This document shows positions 11,640-23,127 of a DNA stretch of 64,000 bases, one piece after another. The stretch covers positions 25,571,314 through 25,635,313 of the forward strand of contig NC_057824.1 of the NCBI RefSeq assembly GCF_910594005.1, written 5' to 3'. The notes beneath the pieces are model-generated. The model did no database searches and was not told the origin of the DNA. It saw nothing but the letters and a program-made list of their open reading frames with translations. This stretch comes from Cervus elaphus (taxonomy: Eukaryota > Chordata > Mammalia > Artiodactyla > Cervidae). Positions within the stretch are counted from its first letter, which is position 1, and every line of letters begins with the position of its first letter. The translations under genes and the position numbers were made by a program.

Positions 11640-11830
11640 ATTAGGGTGGTTAAGGGCTTGTGCTCTCGAGAGGGATGTATACTGACTTTATTTGAATACT
11701 GTTTGAATACTGACTTTATCACTTCTCTCCCGTGCCTCAATTTTCCCATCTGTAATATGGGCCTACCTCCTAGGTTTGCTGGGAGTAGACAGAATCGGAT
11801 TTTCAAATTCTTCACGTAACAGGCAGTTGA
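11640..11830 (+). mobile_element. MIR SINE
   Basis: MIR landmarks ctcaattttcccatctgtaa, tgggcctacctcctaggttt and aggcagttgatagatgc. A short internal duplication (tttgaatactg twice, 11689-11711) is visible. Confidence 0.65.
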
Positions 11831-12301
11831 TAGATGCAAGCTTATCTTATTGGTTGGTTATTTGAACCATCCCATTTTTTTCTTCATGACTCAGTCCATT
11901 TTCTCAGCATTCCATGGGTTTTTAGGCAACCCTTTAGTTTTGAGGACCGTATCTTTGGAGTCTAAGAAAACAGAGCAACTTATCACCAACTGGTCCCTGG
12001 GTGCTGTGAAGGTGGCCTCACCAACACACACCCCAGCGAGGTCCAGGCTGGGAGCATGGCTGAGGGAGGCCGTGGGAGGACTGTGTGGAAGACACGAGTG
12101 TCCAGAGAGGATGGCCCTGGGCCAGTGCCAGCTGACTCTTGCCCTGGGAAATACTTTTGGCATTTACATGTTGGCACCTGGCTAAAATTTTCCTTCTGTG
12201 TAGGTTATACAGAGTGAGCAAAACCAATTTGTAATCCCCGGCCTGAGTTCGTCTGTTGAAGTGATTCTGTCTAGTACTTTTGCCCCCATGTAGTTGACCT
12301 T

Positions 12302-12521
12302 AAGGGGGCTTCCCAGGTGGCTCAGGAGCCTAGAATCTGCCTGCTAGTGCAGGAGACTCGGGTTTAATCCCTGGGTCAGGAAGATTCCCTGGAGAAGGAA
12401 ATGGCAACCCACCGCGGTATTCTTGCCTAGAGAATCCCAGGGACAGAGGAGCCTGGCGGGCTACCATCTATTAGGTCGCAAAGAGTCAGACATGACTTAG
12501 CAACTGAGCACAAAGCCCAGT
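12302..12521 (+). mobile_element. Bov-tA SINE with perfect target-site duplication
   Basis: Full Bov-tA from gggcttcccaggtggctcag to agtcagacatgacttagc. TAGTTGACCTT flanks it at 12291-12301 and 12522-12532, an exact 11-bp duplication. Confidence 0.95.
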
Positions 12522-12532
12522 TAGTTGACCTT

Positions 12533-13689
12533 GAAGCTTAAGTGTTGGTTCTTTGCTCATCTCCTAGCCCCTCTGATGGTAACCAGTGTACCATGAACTC
12601 AGCTCAGAGCTGATAAATGGTCCTCCTCACCCAGCAATCCATTTCTCTGGGAAATTTCTGAAACCTCCCAGGCTGCCTGGACATTCATTTTTAAAACCCC
12701 AGTAACCCCATCAGGTAATGAAAGATGTTGAGAGAAATTAAAGAAGCAGAGAAAGCAACAGCAAAGTTTTCAACCAGGACACAAGCTCTGAGTGACTTCA
12801 CCCAGAAAGCTCTTTCTCTCCCTCTGGCCCCTTACATAATCCTCCTTAATGGTAAGTATGTTACATCAACATTGCAAGGCAACTGCCCTGTGAAAGGAAC
12901 AGAAACCATGTGATGACACCCAAGTTTCAACTGACTTTCCTTTGCAAAATTTTGCCCTGGGAAAAGAGAATCAAAATCTAAGAATGCTTCCATTTTGACT
13001 GTCTCCACTCTAGTCGACCCCTCTGAATGTCATTGGTAAGAACGGCAGCATTGTTAGAATGTCGCAGCCATTTATTTGCACGGTATCAGAGCAGATCTTA
13101 ATTTGACAAGGAAATCTGCCAAAAGAGGGAGGAATGGAAAGCCAGCACGGGGTGACTTGGGAAAGGTTTGCTTTGTAAAAATTAGTTACATGCATCCCAG
13201 CAGCTCTTCTTTGAAGGTTAATTGTGATACCGATTGTTAGGAAAAAACCTAATTAATAATAACAGAAAAAAAGCTACATTTAAGTAATATCAAGGTTGTG
13301 ACAAGCACTTTGTAAAACCAAGAATTCAACAGTAAGGTTTAGACTTGATCTTCCAACCTGTGGCCCATTGTTCCCAGGTGGTGAAGCAGATAAAATGCAT
13401 TAATTAAATATTTGGGAAGCACTTTGCTGGTTCTTCTTATTTATTATCTTGTATGAGGTTGACATCTTGGTAATGTCTGAGAACAAAAGAACCTGCAGAG
13501 AATTTGATTTCTTCTTTATTTTATCAGGAGGATTATATTTAAATACAATTTTTTTTCTCTCTGTCTTTTATTTTTTCTCCTGTCAGGGTGTGAAGGGCAG
13601 TCAGAGTTGGGGAGAGTCTGGAAGGGTTGAATGGGATGGGCTTGGTGTGAGGTCAGGAGCTGATAGCAAGGTTGGCAAGCTCCCATTTT
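12533..13689. other. Repeat-poor, AT-rich single-copy island
   Basis: More than 1.1 kb without a recognised SINE or LINE, unusual for this window. No splice-flanked open frame was seen. A non-coding regulatory role is possible but unproven. Confidence 0.4.
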
Positions 13690-14563
13690 TTAAAAAAAGA
13701 ATTATTATTTATTATTTTTGGCTGCTCTGGGTCTTTGTTTCTGTGAGGGCTTTTCTTTTCTTTCTTTCTTTCTTTTTTTTTTTTTACCGTGAAACAGTTT
13801 ATTATTATTATTATTATTTGCCACTTTATCTTTTAATTGAAGGATAATTGCTTTACAGAATTTTGTTGTTTTCTGTCAAACATCAACATGAATCAACCAT
13901 AGGTATACATATATATATATCCCCTCCCTCCTGAATCTCCCTCCGCATCCCACTCCTGTAGGTTGTTACAGAGCCCCGTGTTTTAGTTCCCGGAGTCATA
14001 CAAGTCATACAACAGGAGCACATTCCTGTTGGCTGCCTATTTTACACATGGTGCTGTGAGTTTCCATGGTACTGTCTTCATACATCTCACCCTCTCCTTT
14101 CTCCCCTCCCCCCACATCCATAAGTCTGTTCTCCATGTCTCTTTCTCCATTGCTGCCCTGCAAATAAATTGATCAGCACCATATTTCTAGATTCCATATA
14201 TATATGCATCAGTATACAATATTTATCTTTCTCTCTCTGACTTACTTCATGCTGTATAATAGGCTCTAGGTTCGTCCATCTCATTAGAACTGAGTCAGAC
14301 GTGGGCTTTTATCTCATGTGGCGAGTGAGGGCCACTTCATTGCAGTGTGTGGACTTCCCGTTGCGGTGGCTTCCCTTGTGGAGCACAGGCTCTGGGACAC
14401 TTGGGCTCCGGAGTAGTTGTGGCTCGTGGGCCCTGGAGCGGGGCCTCAGTAGTTGTGGTGCAGGGGCTTAGTTGCTCTGCAGAGTGTGGACTCTTCCTGG
14501 CCCAGGGATTGAACCCTGTCCCCAACATCGGCTGCTGGATTCTTAACCACTGGATCACTAGGT
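13690..14563 (-). mobile_element. CHR-type SINE interrupted by an L1 fragment
   Basis: The SINE tail (tttggctgctctgggtcttt) lies at 13720-13754. Its body and head resume at 14303 and end with ccactggatcactaggtcc. The intervening 13755-14302 is L1. GGGCTTTT at 13747-13754 and 14303-14310 is the likely target duplication. Confidence 0.8.
13755..14302 (-). mobile_element. L1 LINE 3' end, 5'-truncated
   Basis: Reverse complement of a ruminant/older L1 3' UTR: ttaattgaaggataattgct, catattgct-like gaatcaaccataggtataca, ccattgctgccctgcaaata, and ttcatgctgtataataggct. It starts with a pyrimidine/T-rich run and an (ATT)n stretch at 13799-13818. Confidence 0.8.
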
Positions 14564-14574
14564 CCATGCGGTCC

Positions 14575-14775
14575 ATGGACCACATGGCAAGCTTTCTGTA
14601 AAGGGCCAGACAGTTTGTTCAGCTTTACAGCCACATGGTCACGTGGCATCTACTCGTCTTTGTGGACGGCTCAGAAAGGACTTGGCAGGGCTGTGTTCCA
14701 ATGAGACTTGCTGTGTAAAAGCAGTCAGCAAGGCTGGCTGTGGCCCACGGCCCGTAGTCTGTCAACCCCGACTGG
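14575..14775 (+). mobile_element. hAT-type DNA transposon remnant
   Basis: ctttctgtaaagggccagac, ttccaatgagacttgctgtg and tggcccacggcccgtagtct match the wording of a common ancient hAT repeat, the same type as the outer halves at 6973-7775. Confidence 0.5.
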
Positions 14776-15261
14776 AGTCTGGAGTCAGGTGGCCTGGGTT
14801 TGAATCTAGGTCACTTGCAAGTCTGCAAGCCTAAACTATGCTTTCAGTTTTTTGGAGTTAAATGGGGATAATAATGTACCCAGTCTCACAGTGGGACAGT
14901 GAAGGGGGCACAGGGCCTGGAAGCCATGTGCGTACAGGGGGTGGGGTGGGGGTGTTGCAGTGATCGTGGCTGGGGTCAGTGGAGGCGACCCCATTTGGCT
15001 GGAGCTTGGTGCATTTATTACTGTGGACCGTTGTCAGAGACATTTGGGGAACACTGGACTGGGCTGCAGTGGAGGCAGCTGCTAAGAGTGGGGAGACATA
15101 CTCGAGGCTTCCTGTAGGGTTGATGGGCCTCTGGGTTGTCGTGTTAGAATACTAGGGGACTCAGGATTTCATGTCTTCTGTGTGAGTCACATGTGTGGTC
15201 AGTGTTGATGCTGAAACAGCCCCTGGGCAGCTTTATTTGTAGAACATATTTGTGGTTATTG
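14776..15261. other. MIR remnant then single-copy DNA
   Basis: MIR-like wording at 14776-14900 (ggcctgggtttgaatctagg, aaatggggataataatgtac). A G-rich run follows at 14938-14955. Nothing else was recognised. Confidence 0.45.
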
Positions 15262-15648
15262 TTATATGCTAGTCATGTTTGTGACCCCATGGGCTTTAGC
15301 ACACCAGGCTTCTCTGTCCTTCACCATCTCCTGGAGTTTGCTCAAACTCACGTCCATTGAGTCAGTGATGCCCTCCAACCATCCCATCCTCTGCCACTCC
15401 CTTCTTCTGCCCTCAGTCTTTACCAGCATCAAGGTCTTTTCCAGTGAGTCAGTTCTTTGCTTCAGGTGGTCACAGTATTGGAGCTTCAGCTTCAGCATCA
15501 GTCCTTCTAATGAATATTCAGGGTTGATTTCCTTTAGGATTGACTGGTTTGATCTCCTTGCAGTCCAAAGGACTCTCAAGAGTCTTCCTCAGTGCCGCAG
15601 TTTGAAAGCATCAATTCTCTGGTGCTCAGTCTTCCTTATGGTCCAGCT
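15262..15648 (-). mobile_element. BovB LINE fragment, antisense
   Basis: The minus-strand translation contains LKLKLQYCDHLKQRTDSLEK and SLSKLQEMVKDREAW, the end of the BovB reverse-transcriptase ORF. It is 5'-truncated, and both ends are diverged. Confidence 0.9.
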
Positions 15649-15742
15649 CAGATCACTGGATTCTTGTTAAGCTTCTGAGCCATCAGCCTTGGCAGCAGGT
15701 TGGGAGCTCCTCTAATTTGAGGAGATTGGAGGGAATATTAAT

Positions 15743-16101
15743 TGGCTCAGGCCACCATGACCAAATGTCACAGGTTGGGTGGCTTAAATGACGTGTTACA
15801 TTTTCTCCCAACCCTGGAGGCTGGGGGTGTCTGAGACCAGGGTGTCAGCAGAGTCACTTTCCTCTGGGGCCTCTCTGCTTGGCTTGTAGACGGCGGCCTT
15901 CCCCACATGGTCTTCCCTCAGCCATGTCCCTGTCCTGATCTCCTCTTCTAAGGACACTAGTCATATTGGCCTCGGGCCACCCTGGTGACCTCATTTAAAG
16001 ACCCTATCTCCAATACAGTAGCATTCTGATATCCTGGGGCTTAGGATTTCATTCCACTATGTGAATTTGGTGAGAACACAGTTCAGATCCTAACAGGTGG
16101 A
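15743..16101 (-). repeat. Ancient interspersed repeat, minus orientation
   Basis: Landmarks ggttgggtggcttaaatgac, aaccctggaggctggggg, gcttgtagacggcggccttc and ctcatttaaagaccctatct are those of a common ancient mammalian repeat. It is the reverse orientation of the repeat split at 7125-7725. I cannot give the catalogue name with confidence. Confidence 0.6.
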
Positions 16102-16558
16102 GTCTCTAGGCACATAAAAACCGAGTGTGAGTGAGAGCGAATGCAGGAATCAGAGAATGCGGGGCACTGGTGGGTGCAGAGAGGACTCAGGAAGGCGCTG
16201 AGTGGGCCACGTGCTGGGCTTGCTCCAGGGAGGCGGCCGTTTTGGGTGAGGTCCCAGCACCATCTTACTGAGTGTCAGGCGGCCAGGGCCCTTCGTGCTG
16301 AGTCACGAGCCTCTCGACTTCCATAGGACCATCCCGTGGAGCTCAGCCCCAGACAGTGGGAAGGGCAGGGTCATGGACTTGAGCTGTTCCCCTGGGCAGA
16401 CCCTGCTTTCCTAAGCCTCAGTCTTCTCACCTATAAAATGGAGATGTATATACCAGTCTTAGAGTCTTGGGACAATGTCATGAGAAGCTGCATGTAGAAT
16501 ATTTATAAGCCTCCTACACGGTATACTTCGTGAACTGTGGCTGCTTTATCATGACAGC
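16102..16558. other. Single-copy DNA with a MIR remnant
   Basis: MIR wording at 16375-16510 (cctcagtcttctcacctata, then aaaatggagatgtatatacc). Otherwise nothing was recognised. Confidence 0.45.
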
Positions 16559-16560
16559 TA

Positions 16561-17310
16561 CAGTCAGACCTCGCTTTATTGAGCTTCACTGATGCTGTGT
16601 TTTTACAAATCAAAGGTTGGTGGCAGCCCCGTGTCGAGCAAGCCTATCGGTGCCGTTTTCCAACAGCATCTGCTCATTTCCTGTCTCTGTGCCACGTTTG
16701 CATAATTCCCCAAATATTTTAAACTCTTTTATCATTGTTTAAAATTTATCTTTGGCTGCGCGGGGTCTTCACTGCTGAGCAGACTTTCTCTAGTTGTGAC
16801 GAGCTGAGGCTCCTGTGTTGGTGGGGCACGGCTTCTGTTGTCGTGGAGCACAGGCTGTGGGTGTACGGGCTTAGTATTTGTGGCACGGAGCTCAGTTGCT
16901 CCGTACCATGTGGAATCTTCCTGGAACAGGGATCAAACCCATGTCCCTTCCATTGGCAGAAGGATTCTTAACCACTGGACCACCAGGGACGTCACTATTT
17001 CAGATTTTTTCATTATTGTCATATCTGTTATGGTGATCAGTGCTTTTGATGGGACTGTTGCAAAAAGATTATGACTCGCTGAAGTCTCAGATGCTGGTTA
17101 GCATTTTTTAGCAATCAAATATTTTTTAACTAAGGTTTTTTTTTTTTTTGTTTTTTAAGACACAGTGCTATTGTGTCCTTTAAATAGACTGCAGGACAAT
17201 GTGAATGTAACTTTTATACACACTGGGGAACCAAAAACCCTGAACCCTGTGTGATTCGCTTTATCGTGGTGGTCTGGAACCAAACCTAGAGCATCTGTGA
17301 GGTCTGTCTG
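16561..17310 (+). mobile_element. Internally deleted Tigger1-type DNA transposon
   Basis: It starts cagtcagacctcgctttatt and ends gaggtctgtctg, giving imperfect terminal inverted repeats. Exact TA dinucleotides flank both ends (16559-16560 and 17311-17312), as pogo/Tc1-mariner elements require. The transposase region is absent: the 5' part (ggcagccccgtgtcgagcaa) runs through to the 3' part (aagattatgactcgctgaag). A CHR SINE at 16738-16995 interrupts it. Immobile without a transposase. Confidence 0.85.
16738..16995 (-). mobile_element. CHR-type SINE inside Tigger1
   Basis: It runs from an A-rich tail (read as ttaaaatttatctttggctg) to the tRNA-like head (ccactggaccaccagggacg). Possible duplicated ends are ttttatcattg on the left and ttttttcattattg on the right. 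Confidence 0.87.
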
Positions 17311-17348
17311 TATTGCTCTTGTTGTTTGACTACCATAATTATGACCGA

Positions 17349-17553
17349 AAAGTGAGAGTGTTAGTTGCTTAGTCGTGTCTGACTCTTTGCGACCCCATGG
17401 ACTGTAGCCTCCCAGGCTCCTCTGTCCATGGAATTTTCCAGGCAAGAAAACTGGAGTGGGTTGTCATTTCCTTCTCCAAGGGATCTTCTCGACCCAGGAA
17501 TTGAACCTGGGTCTTCCACATTGCAGGCAGACTCTTTAGAGTCTGAGCCATAC
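17349..17553 (-). mobile_element. Bov-tA SINE
   Basis: Reverse complement of Bov-tA: gtcgtgtctgactctttgcg, ccaggctcctctgtccatgg, ggagtgggttgtcatttcct and cattgcaggcagactcttta. No clear target duplication. Confidence 0.92.
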
Positions 17554-18084
17554 CCTCAGCCAAAGATGTTTTTGGTTTGTTAGTATCTCTTAGTCTTTCA
17601 GATCAAGATTGTTTATTAAAGTGGCTAATTCTAAAACAGACTCAGTGACGTTCTCAAGAATCTTCGAGCTAAATGGAAAGGAAATTCTTCCACAAGCTCA
17701 GTCTCAGGGTCTGGGCTGATTGACACCCCCAGTGACAGTGTTTTTTGTTCTGGCAACAACTGTTGGGAAACAGAAGCGCAGGCTGTGGCCCTGGTCTCAG
17801 AACGCTGGACTCTTGGCCGGGGTGAGCCTGCAGATGGTAAGACTTCCTGGAGCGTGACTGATTCCTGGTGCCTAGGATTTGTGGGTCTCCGTCCCCAGAC
17901 GACCAGGCTCTCTGGCTCATCAGTCACCTTCCTGTAATGTCATCATGGTCAAGTCTTTTGTGAGGAGGAATTGTACATCCCTTCCCCTGGGCACTCTGGT
18001 TTTTGGAGTACATTTCTATCACGGTTTCTGTCTTATTTTTTATGTCTGTGTCTCACTTTTCTCTTTGTTATGAGTGCCAGAAAC
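17554..18084. other. Single-copy intronic stretch
   Basis: No repeat or exon recognised. Confidence 0.4.
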
Positions 18085-18440
18085 CCATCTTAAAATGATT
18101 TAAGCATCACTAAGCAGAGTTTACTGGCTCAGGTCACAGACTGTTCTAAGAGGTGGCTTCAGGTCCGGCTGGATGTGGGCACTGATGTGATGCTGTCAGG
18201 CCACGCTGTCCCTGCCATCTCAGTGGCCTTTCCTCCCTGACTGCATCCTCAGGGGCCTCTTCACCCGGAGAGGCAGAATCAGCACCATGACTTCAGGCTT
18301 CCATGCTAGTGGTTCAGCAACCCCAGCTGAAGACCTGGGCTGGAGTCTCCGTGGCCACTTGGAGAGGGCTCGGTAGACCGGCCAGATCCGGGTACTTGGC
18401 TTAGCCCCTGGTGCCATAGGCACTGGAGGCGGGCAAATCA
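18085..18440 (-). repeat. Probable ancient interspersed repeat
   Basis: Landmarks aatgatttaagcatcactaa, gtttactggctcaggtcaca, ggtggcttcaggtccggctg and ccatgctagtggttcagcaa resemble a widespread ancient mammalian repeat whose name I cannot assign. Confidence 0.4.
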
Positions 18441-18498
18441 TGGCTTCCCCAACAAAATGGTTGTTTCATCACCAGGAGACACAGACAGGAGACGTCTT

Positions 18499-18941
18499 CT
18501 TTTTTTTTTTTTTTTATTAGTTGGAGGCTAATTACTTCACAACATTTCAGTGGGTTTTGTCATACATTGATAAGAATCAGCCATAGATTTACACGTATTC
18601 CCCATCCCGATCCCCCCTCCCACCTCCCTCTCCACCCGATTCCTCTGGGTCTTCCCGGTGCACCAGGCCCGAGCACTTGTCTCATGCATCCCACCTGGGC
18701 TGGTGATAGGTTTCACCCTAGATAATATACATGCTGTTCTTTTGAAACATCCCACCCTCACCTTCTCCCACAGAGTTCAAAAGTCTGTTCTGTATTTCTG
18801 TGTCTCTTTTTCTGTTTTGCATATAGGGTTATCGTTACCATCTTTCTAGATTCCATATATATGTGTTAGTATGCTGTAATGTTCTTTATCTTTCTGGCTT
18901 ACTTCACTCTGTATAATAGGCTCCAGTTTCATCCATCTCAT
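18499..18941 (-). mobile_element. L1 LINE 3' end (ruminant type), 5'-truncated
   Basis: A poly-T run is followed by the reverse complement of the same L1 3' UTR seen at 46720-47140 (gtgcaccaggcccgagcact, cctagataatatacatgctg, ggctccagtttcatccatct). Shadow translation of the two copies is nearly identical. No clear target duplication. Confidence 0.9.
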
Positions 18942-21357
18942 AGGGCCAGGAACTCTGACTTCCTGGGTTCTGTTGTCTCAGTGCCTTGCAGAGTGCCTGG
19001 GAGATAAATCCCAGGCATTGAACCAACTTGTCACATGAAGATAATTTGGGTCCTCACCTGGACTCTCCTGTTGGCTTTGGCGATTGTGTCTTTCAGTGGC
19101 ATAAGTGATCTGAGAACGATTGGCACCCTGTAGAGCCCCATGAGGTAAACAGGAGATGCCCCGCAGATACGCTGTGTGATCGTGATGTTTCTTAGACTCT
19201 CTGAGCCTCAGTTTTCTCATGTGTGAGGTGGGGACAACAGAAGACCTACTACACTCTGTTTGGAGAATTAAATAATTTACAGCAGAAGTGTTAGTTACTT
19301 TTGTTGTTCTCACTGCTGCTGTTAACATATCATTACTCTTCTATTCGCCTTGGAAAGGAATTGGGGCTCTGGGAAGATGGGCTTTTAGTCTGGCTTAGAA
19401 TGGCGAGGCAGGGTGTGTGTGCTTGTGTACCTGTGCACGCATATATGCATGTCCTGGCCCCATTGCCAAATGATTGCATGGGTTTTCCCCGGCTTGAAAT
19501 GCCATCATTTTCCCTGGATTCTGAGCAAATTAACATTTGCTTCTCACCGAGATGGCTCATTAGTGTCATGCCTGTTAGGAATGTCTTGTTAAAGCAGTTT
19601 TATTGGTGATATTTTAAAAATGGGTTGCTCTCTGTGTATCCCTTTTGCCTGTTGGGTGATGCCAGCAAATCTTCGCCAGTCCTGAGGTGGTTTTAAAGCC
19701 ATGACCACAAAGCTTGAGAAGGACCTGGCGCTTGGTGGGATGGCCGTGTCCCCCTTCCCCCAGCCCCTGGTCCTTTGACAAATGCTTTTGGCTCATGAGA
19801 ACGCCCATCTTCAGGCCCACCTTGTGAGTTCGCCCGCATTGCTAGCTCCTGGATGGACCCCCATCTCTCTGTTACTCTTGCAGCCTGATCTCTGTCGCTC
19901 CCCTGCTCCCACCCTTGATTCTGCAGACCCCGCTCTCCTCCTCTGTGCTCACGGTCCCATCTGCGTTTCTCCTATTTCCTCTGGGCTTCATCTGCTCTCT
20001 TTCGTCCTCAGGACATCTGCCTCTGCTCCAAGCCAGCTCCTCCCCTGGGTCAACTTCAAGGCCCCCATGTGAGCCCTGCTTATGTTGTTGCTGGATACCC
20101 ACCCAAGTCGGGAGGAGATGGGAGGATGGAGGAAGGGAGGGTGGGGTGTGGTTGGTAACACCTCTGATGCACTGGGTGCCATGTTATACGGTCATTGGAC
20201 GGTGGGGATGGTTTTCCAGTTTGATAGACAAGAAACCTGACGGTTGGAGAGAGTCAGTAATTTGACCCATGACTTGTGATGATGAAGTGTTGAATTCTGA
20301 GTTTGATGGTTCATTCATTCATTCAGCAGCTTTTTTAAAAATCAAATACCTGTGATGGCCCCAGTACCTTTGCACATGCTGGGCACGTAGCTGTCAACAA
20401 AAGGCTCTCTCACTTTTGGGGTTCACAGTCCAAGCTTAAATACAGTTCTGTCTGACTCCAGGGTGTCGGTTCTTTTCTAGGGCACTGCATCATCCATAAA
20501 GATTTCTTCTCAAGCAGGTGATCAGGTCCTACTTGGACCACAACCCCCATCCCCCACAGAGCCTTCATTTGGGGGGCTTGGGTGGGAACGGGGAGCTCCT
20601 ACAGTGTTGAATGGCTGATTGAGAAAAGAGCGGGCTTGGCCAAGTCCTGTCCGACTGTCCTCAGAAGTCCTGTCGAGAGTGACGGGAGCAGCTGTCGACC
20701 CCGCTGCTCGCAGCCCTTCTGTGTCTCCTGTTTATCACTGTCATTTCACTGCTCTGAGCGCACCCTCACGGGAACGCTTGTTGTTTCCTGCTGTAGCTGA
20801 TGGGCCTATTTGTTAAATATCCGAGTTGTTTAATTTTGGGGTAGCCTTTTAGGAAGAAAAATAAAGATGGATCATTGCTTTCAGCTAAAAGGAAACAAAC
20901 AGGAAACCATGCTTCAAAAGACAGGGTCCCCTTGGAAGCCATCCCCTCTAGAGTTTCAAGTTTTGACTGAAGACAAGTGTAATGAAATGATGAATGTTGA
21001 TTTAAAACTGTCGGCAGTCTGAAGAGCTTTGGGAGGGAGATTTTAGAAGGAAGATGAACCCTCCCTCTGAGCTCGGAGCAGTTTCCTCCAGTTGCTTGTT
21101 GGTGGCCTTTTGATGGAGGCTCCCTGGAGACTGAGGTCTGGGCTGGGGTTTTGTGAGGTTCCCTCCTCCTCTGTAGATGGTCTCACTTCAGGGAAAAATA
21201 CTACTAAGCTCCACTTGGACATTACCATATGCGAGGCACTGAATAAAGCACTCAACACAAATTATCTCATTTAATCTCGATCCGTACAGCAGATGGCTGA
21301 AAGTGGACACGGTTCTGATGACAACAGATTCCTTCCCTAAAAGATGAATTCATTTGT
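18942..21357. other. Long single-copy stretch with MIR traces
   Basis: MIR wording at 19155-19325 (gatacgctgtgtgatcgtga, ctgagcctcagttttctcat) and MIR-like wording at 21205-21310 (atgcgaggcactgaataaag). A TTCATTCATTCA run lies at 20312. No exon was recognised. Confidence 0.45.
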
Positions 21358-21470
21358 GAAGTGAAAGTTGCTCGGTCGTGTCTGACTCTTTGTGGCCCCA
21401 TGGATAAACAGTCCATGGAATTCTGCAGGCCAGAATACTGGAGCGGGCATTCATTCCAGCGGGCCACAGG
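21358..21470 (-). mobile_element. Bov-tA SINE fragment
   Basis: Partial reverse Bov-tA (agttgctcggtcgtgtctga, then ccatggaattctgcagg and ccagaatactggagcggg), with an internal loss of the 'gtagcccaccaggctcctct' segment. Confidence 0.8.
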
Positions 21471-21852
21471 AGTGGAATTCATTTGTGGGACTCCTTTAAA
21501 CCAGAGCTCGAAATCTGGCCAACTGGGCCACATCAAGCCCAAAGATCTGTTTCTTTTGGCTCCTGCCATTTTAAAGATTGAATTTGTTGATGATATTGAG
21601 CAGCCCACTGTTGAATTTCCCATAAAATCTTCAGTTTCCATTTTCTCTGGAAAACACGGAGCAGTCCAACAGCAGCGGGTCTGTGCTCGCCCAGGGCCAA
21701 GCAGCAGCTACCCCGTATCTAAGTGCTGGCCTGGCCACAGCTCTAGCCCACCTGGCCAGTTTCTCTCTCTGATGTTGCCCTCCTGATCCCTGAAGGCCTT
21801 TGTTCCTCCCCCTCGCCTGCCCCCACACTTCACACTGTCAGTCTTCTTAGGC

Positions 21853-22155
21853 TTTTTTTTTTTTTTTTTTTTGTGGGAGGAGTGCTTTTTCTTTGTTGCT
21901 CTGTGGGCTTTTCTCTAGTTGTCATGAGCACGGGCGTCTCACTGCAGTGGCTTCTCTTGTTGCAGAGCTCAGGCTCTCGGGAGCCTGGGTTTCAGTAGTT
22001 GCGGTTCCCAGGCTCTAGAGCACCGGCTCAGTAGCTGTGGCGCACAGGCTTAGTTGCTCCGAGGCATGTGGGATCGTCCTGGATCAGGGATCGAACCCAT
22101 GGTCTTCTGTATTGGCAGGTGGATTCTTTTACCACTGAGCCACCAGAGAAGCCCC
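21853..22155 (-). mobile_element. CHR-type SINE, long form
   Basis: Poly-T, then gctctgtgggcttttctcta, cagtggcttctcttgttgca, ggatcagggatcgaacccat and gccaccagagaagcccc. Same family as 9213-9561. Confidence 0.88.
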
Positions 22156-22780
22156 TTGCTGCCCAGGCTTTTTGATGCAACGCTTTCTCCAATTTGATTT
22201 CATGTGCAAACTTTCAGACGTGTCATTCATTCAGCAAATCTGTGCCAGAAAATGAAATCTGCCAAGATGCCTGAAAGGTTGCTTGACTGTCACTTCACAA
22301 CCTCTTCTGTGGGAAATGACTTAAATTGCAGCAGGGGAGAGACAGCCAGGCCCGGGCAGCAGTGCTTCTCACAGGGGTGCCCCATGGAGGCATGGCTTCT
22401 TTGGGGATTCACGTGGTCAGTCATGTCTTTGATGGCCAGGTTATAGATCCTCGAGGACTTAGGAGTTCAGGTTTGTGTGTGTGTGTGTTTCCATTATGGA
22501 AAAGAACCATTTTACCTGAAACTGTGGCTGCATGGAGTGTAAGAATTTAATTCATCCACCCAAAAAGGCTACAAGCAGTGCTGTTCAGTAGTCATAGTAT
22601 TGTAACAGCTAATGCTGTTTGCATTTTCACTGTGTGCCAGACCATTTCAGTGATTTCTTAGCTCAGCCCCTTAAGACGGTCACTGTGATCATGCCTCTTA
22701 CTGATGAAGAAGTCAAGGCCCAGCAAGATCCAGTGCAAGCTCATAGACCTCTCACTGGGCAAGATCAGGAATGAGCTAGC
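22156..22780. other. Single-copy DNA with MIR trace and short TG run
   Basis: A short (TG)n lies at 22472-22488. MIR-like wording is at 22600-22760 (actgtgtgccagaccatttc, tgatgaagaagtcaaggccc). Confidence 0.45.
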
Positions 22781-23127
22781 CTTCCCTGGTGGTTCATTGG
22801 TTAAGAATTTGCCTACCAATGCAGGGTTCAGTCCCTGGTTGGGGAAGATTCCACAGGCTGCGGGGCACCTAAGCCTGTGAGCCACAGCTACTGAGTCCTC
22901 ACTCTAGAGTCCACTAGCCGCAGCTCCTGGGCCCGCAGACTGCAACTGCTGAAGCCCGTGTGCCCTAAAGCCTGAGCTCTGCAACAGGAGAAGCCTGCAA
23001 TGAGAGGCACGCATACCACAACTAGAGAGTAGCCCCCACTCGCTGCAACGAGAGAAAAGCCTGTTGGCAGCAACGAAGACATAGTGTAGCCAAAAATAAA
23101 TAAATAAATTAAAAAAAAAAAAAAAAA
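22781..23127 (+). mobile_element. CHR-type SINE, long form, with poly-A tail
   Basis: It starts cttccctggtggttcattgg, has B-box-like ttcagtccctggt, and continues through 'gcagctcctgggcccgcaga'. It ends in AAATAAATAAATAAATT and about 17 A residues. Among the long + strand copies this is the clearest. Confidence 0.92.

Noticed and set aside
22781..22860. tRNA gene suggested by A- and B-box-like sequence
   Set aside because: The same boxes occur in every CHR and Bov-tA SINE. No intact cloverleaf was seen.
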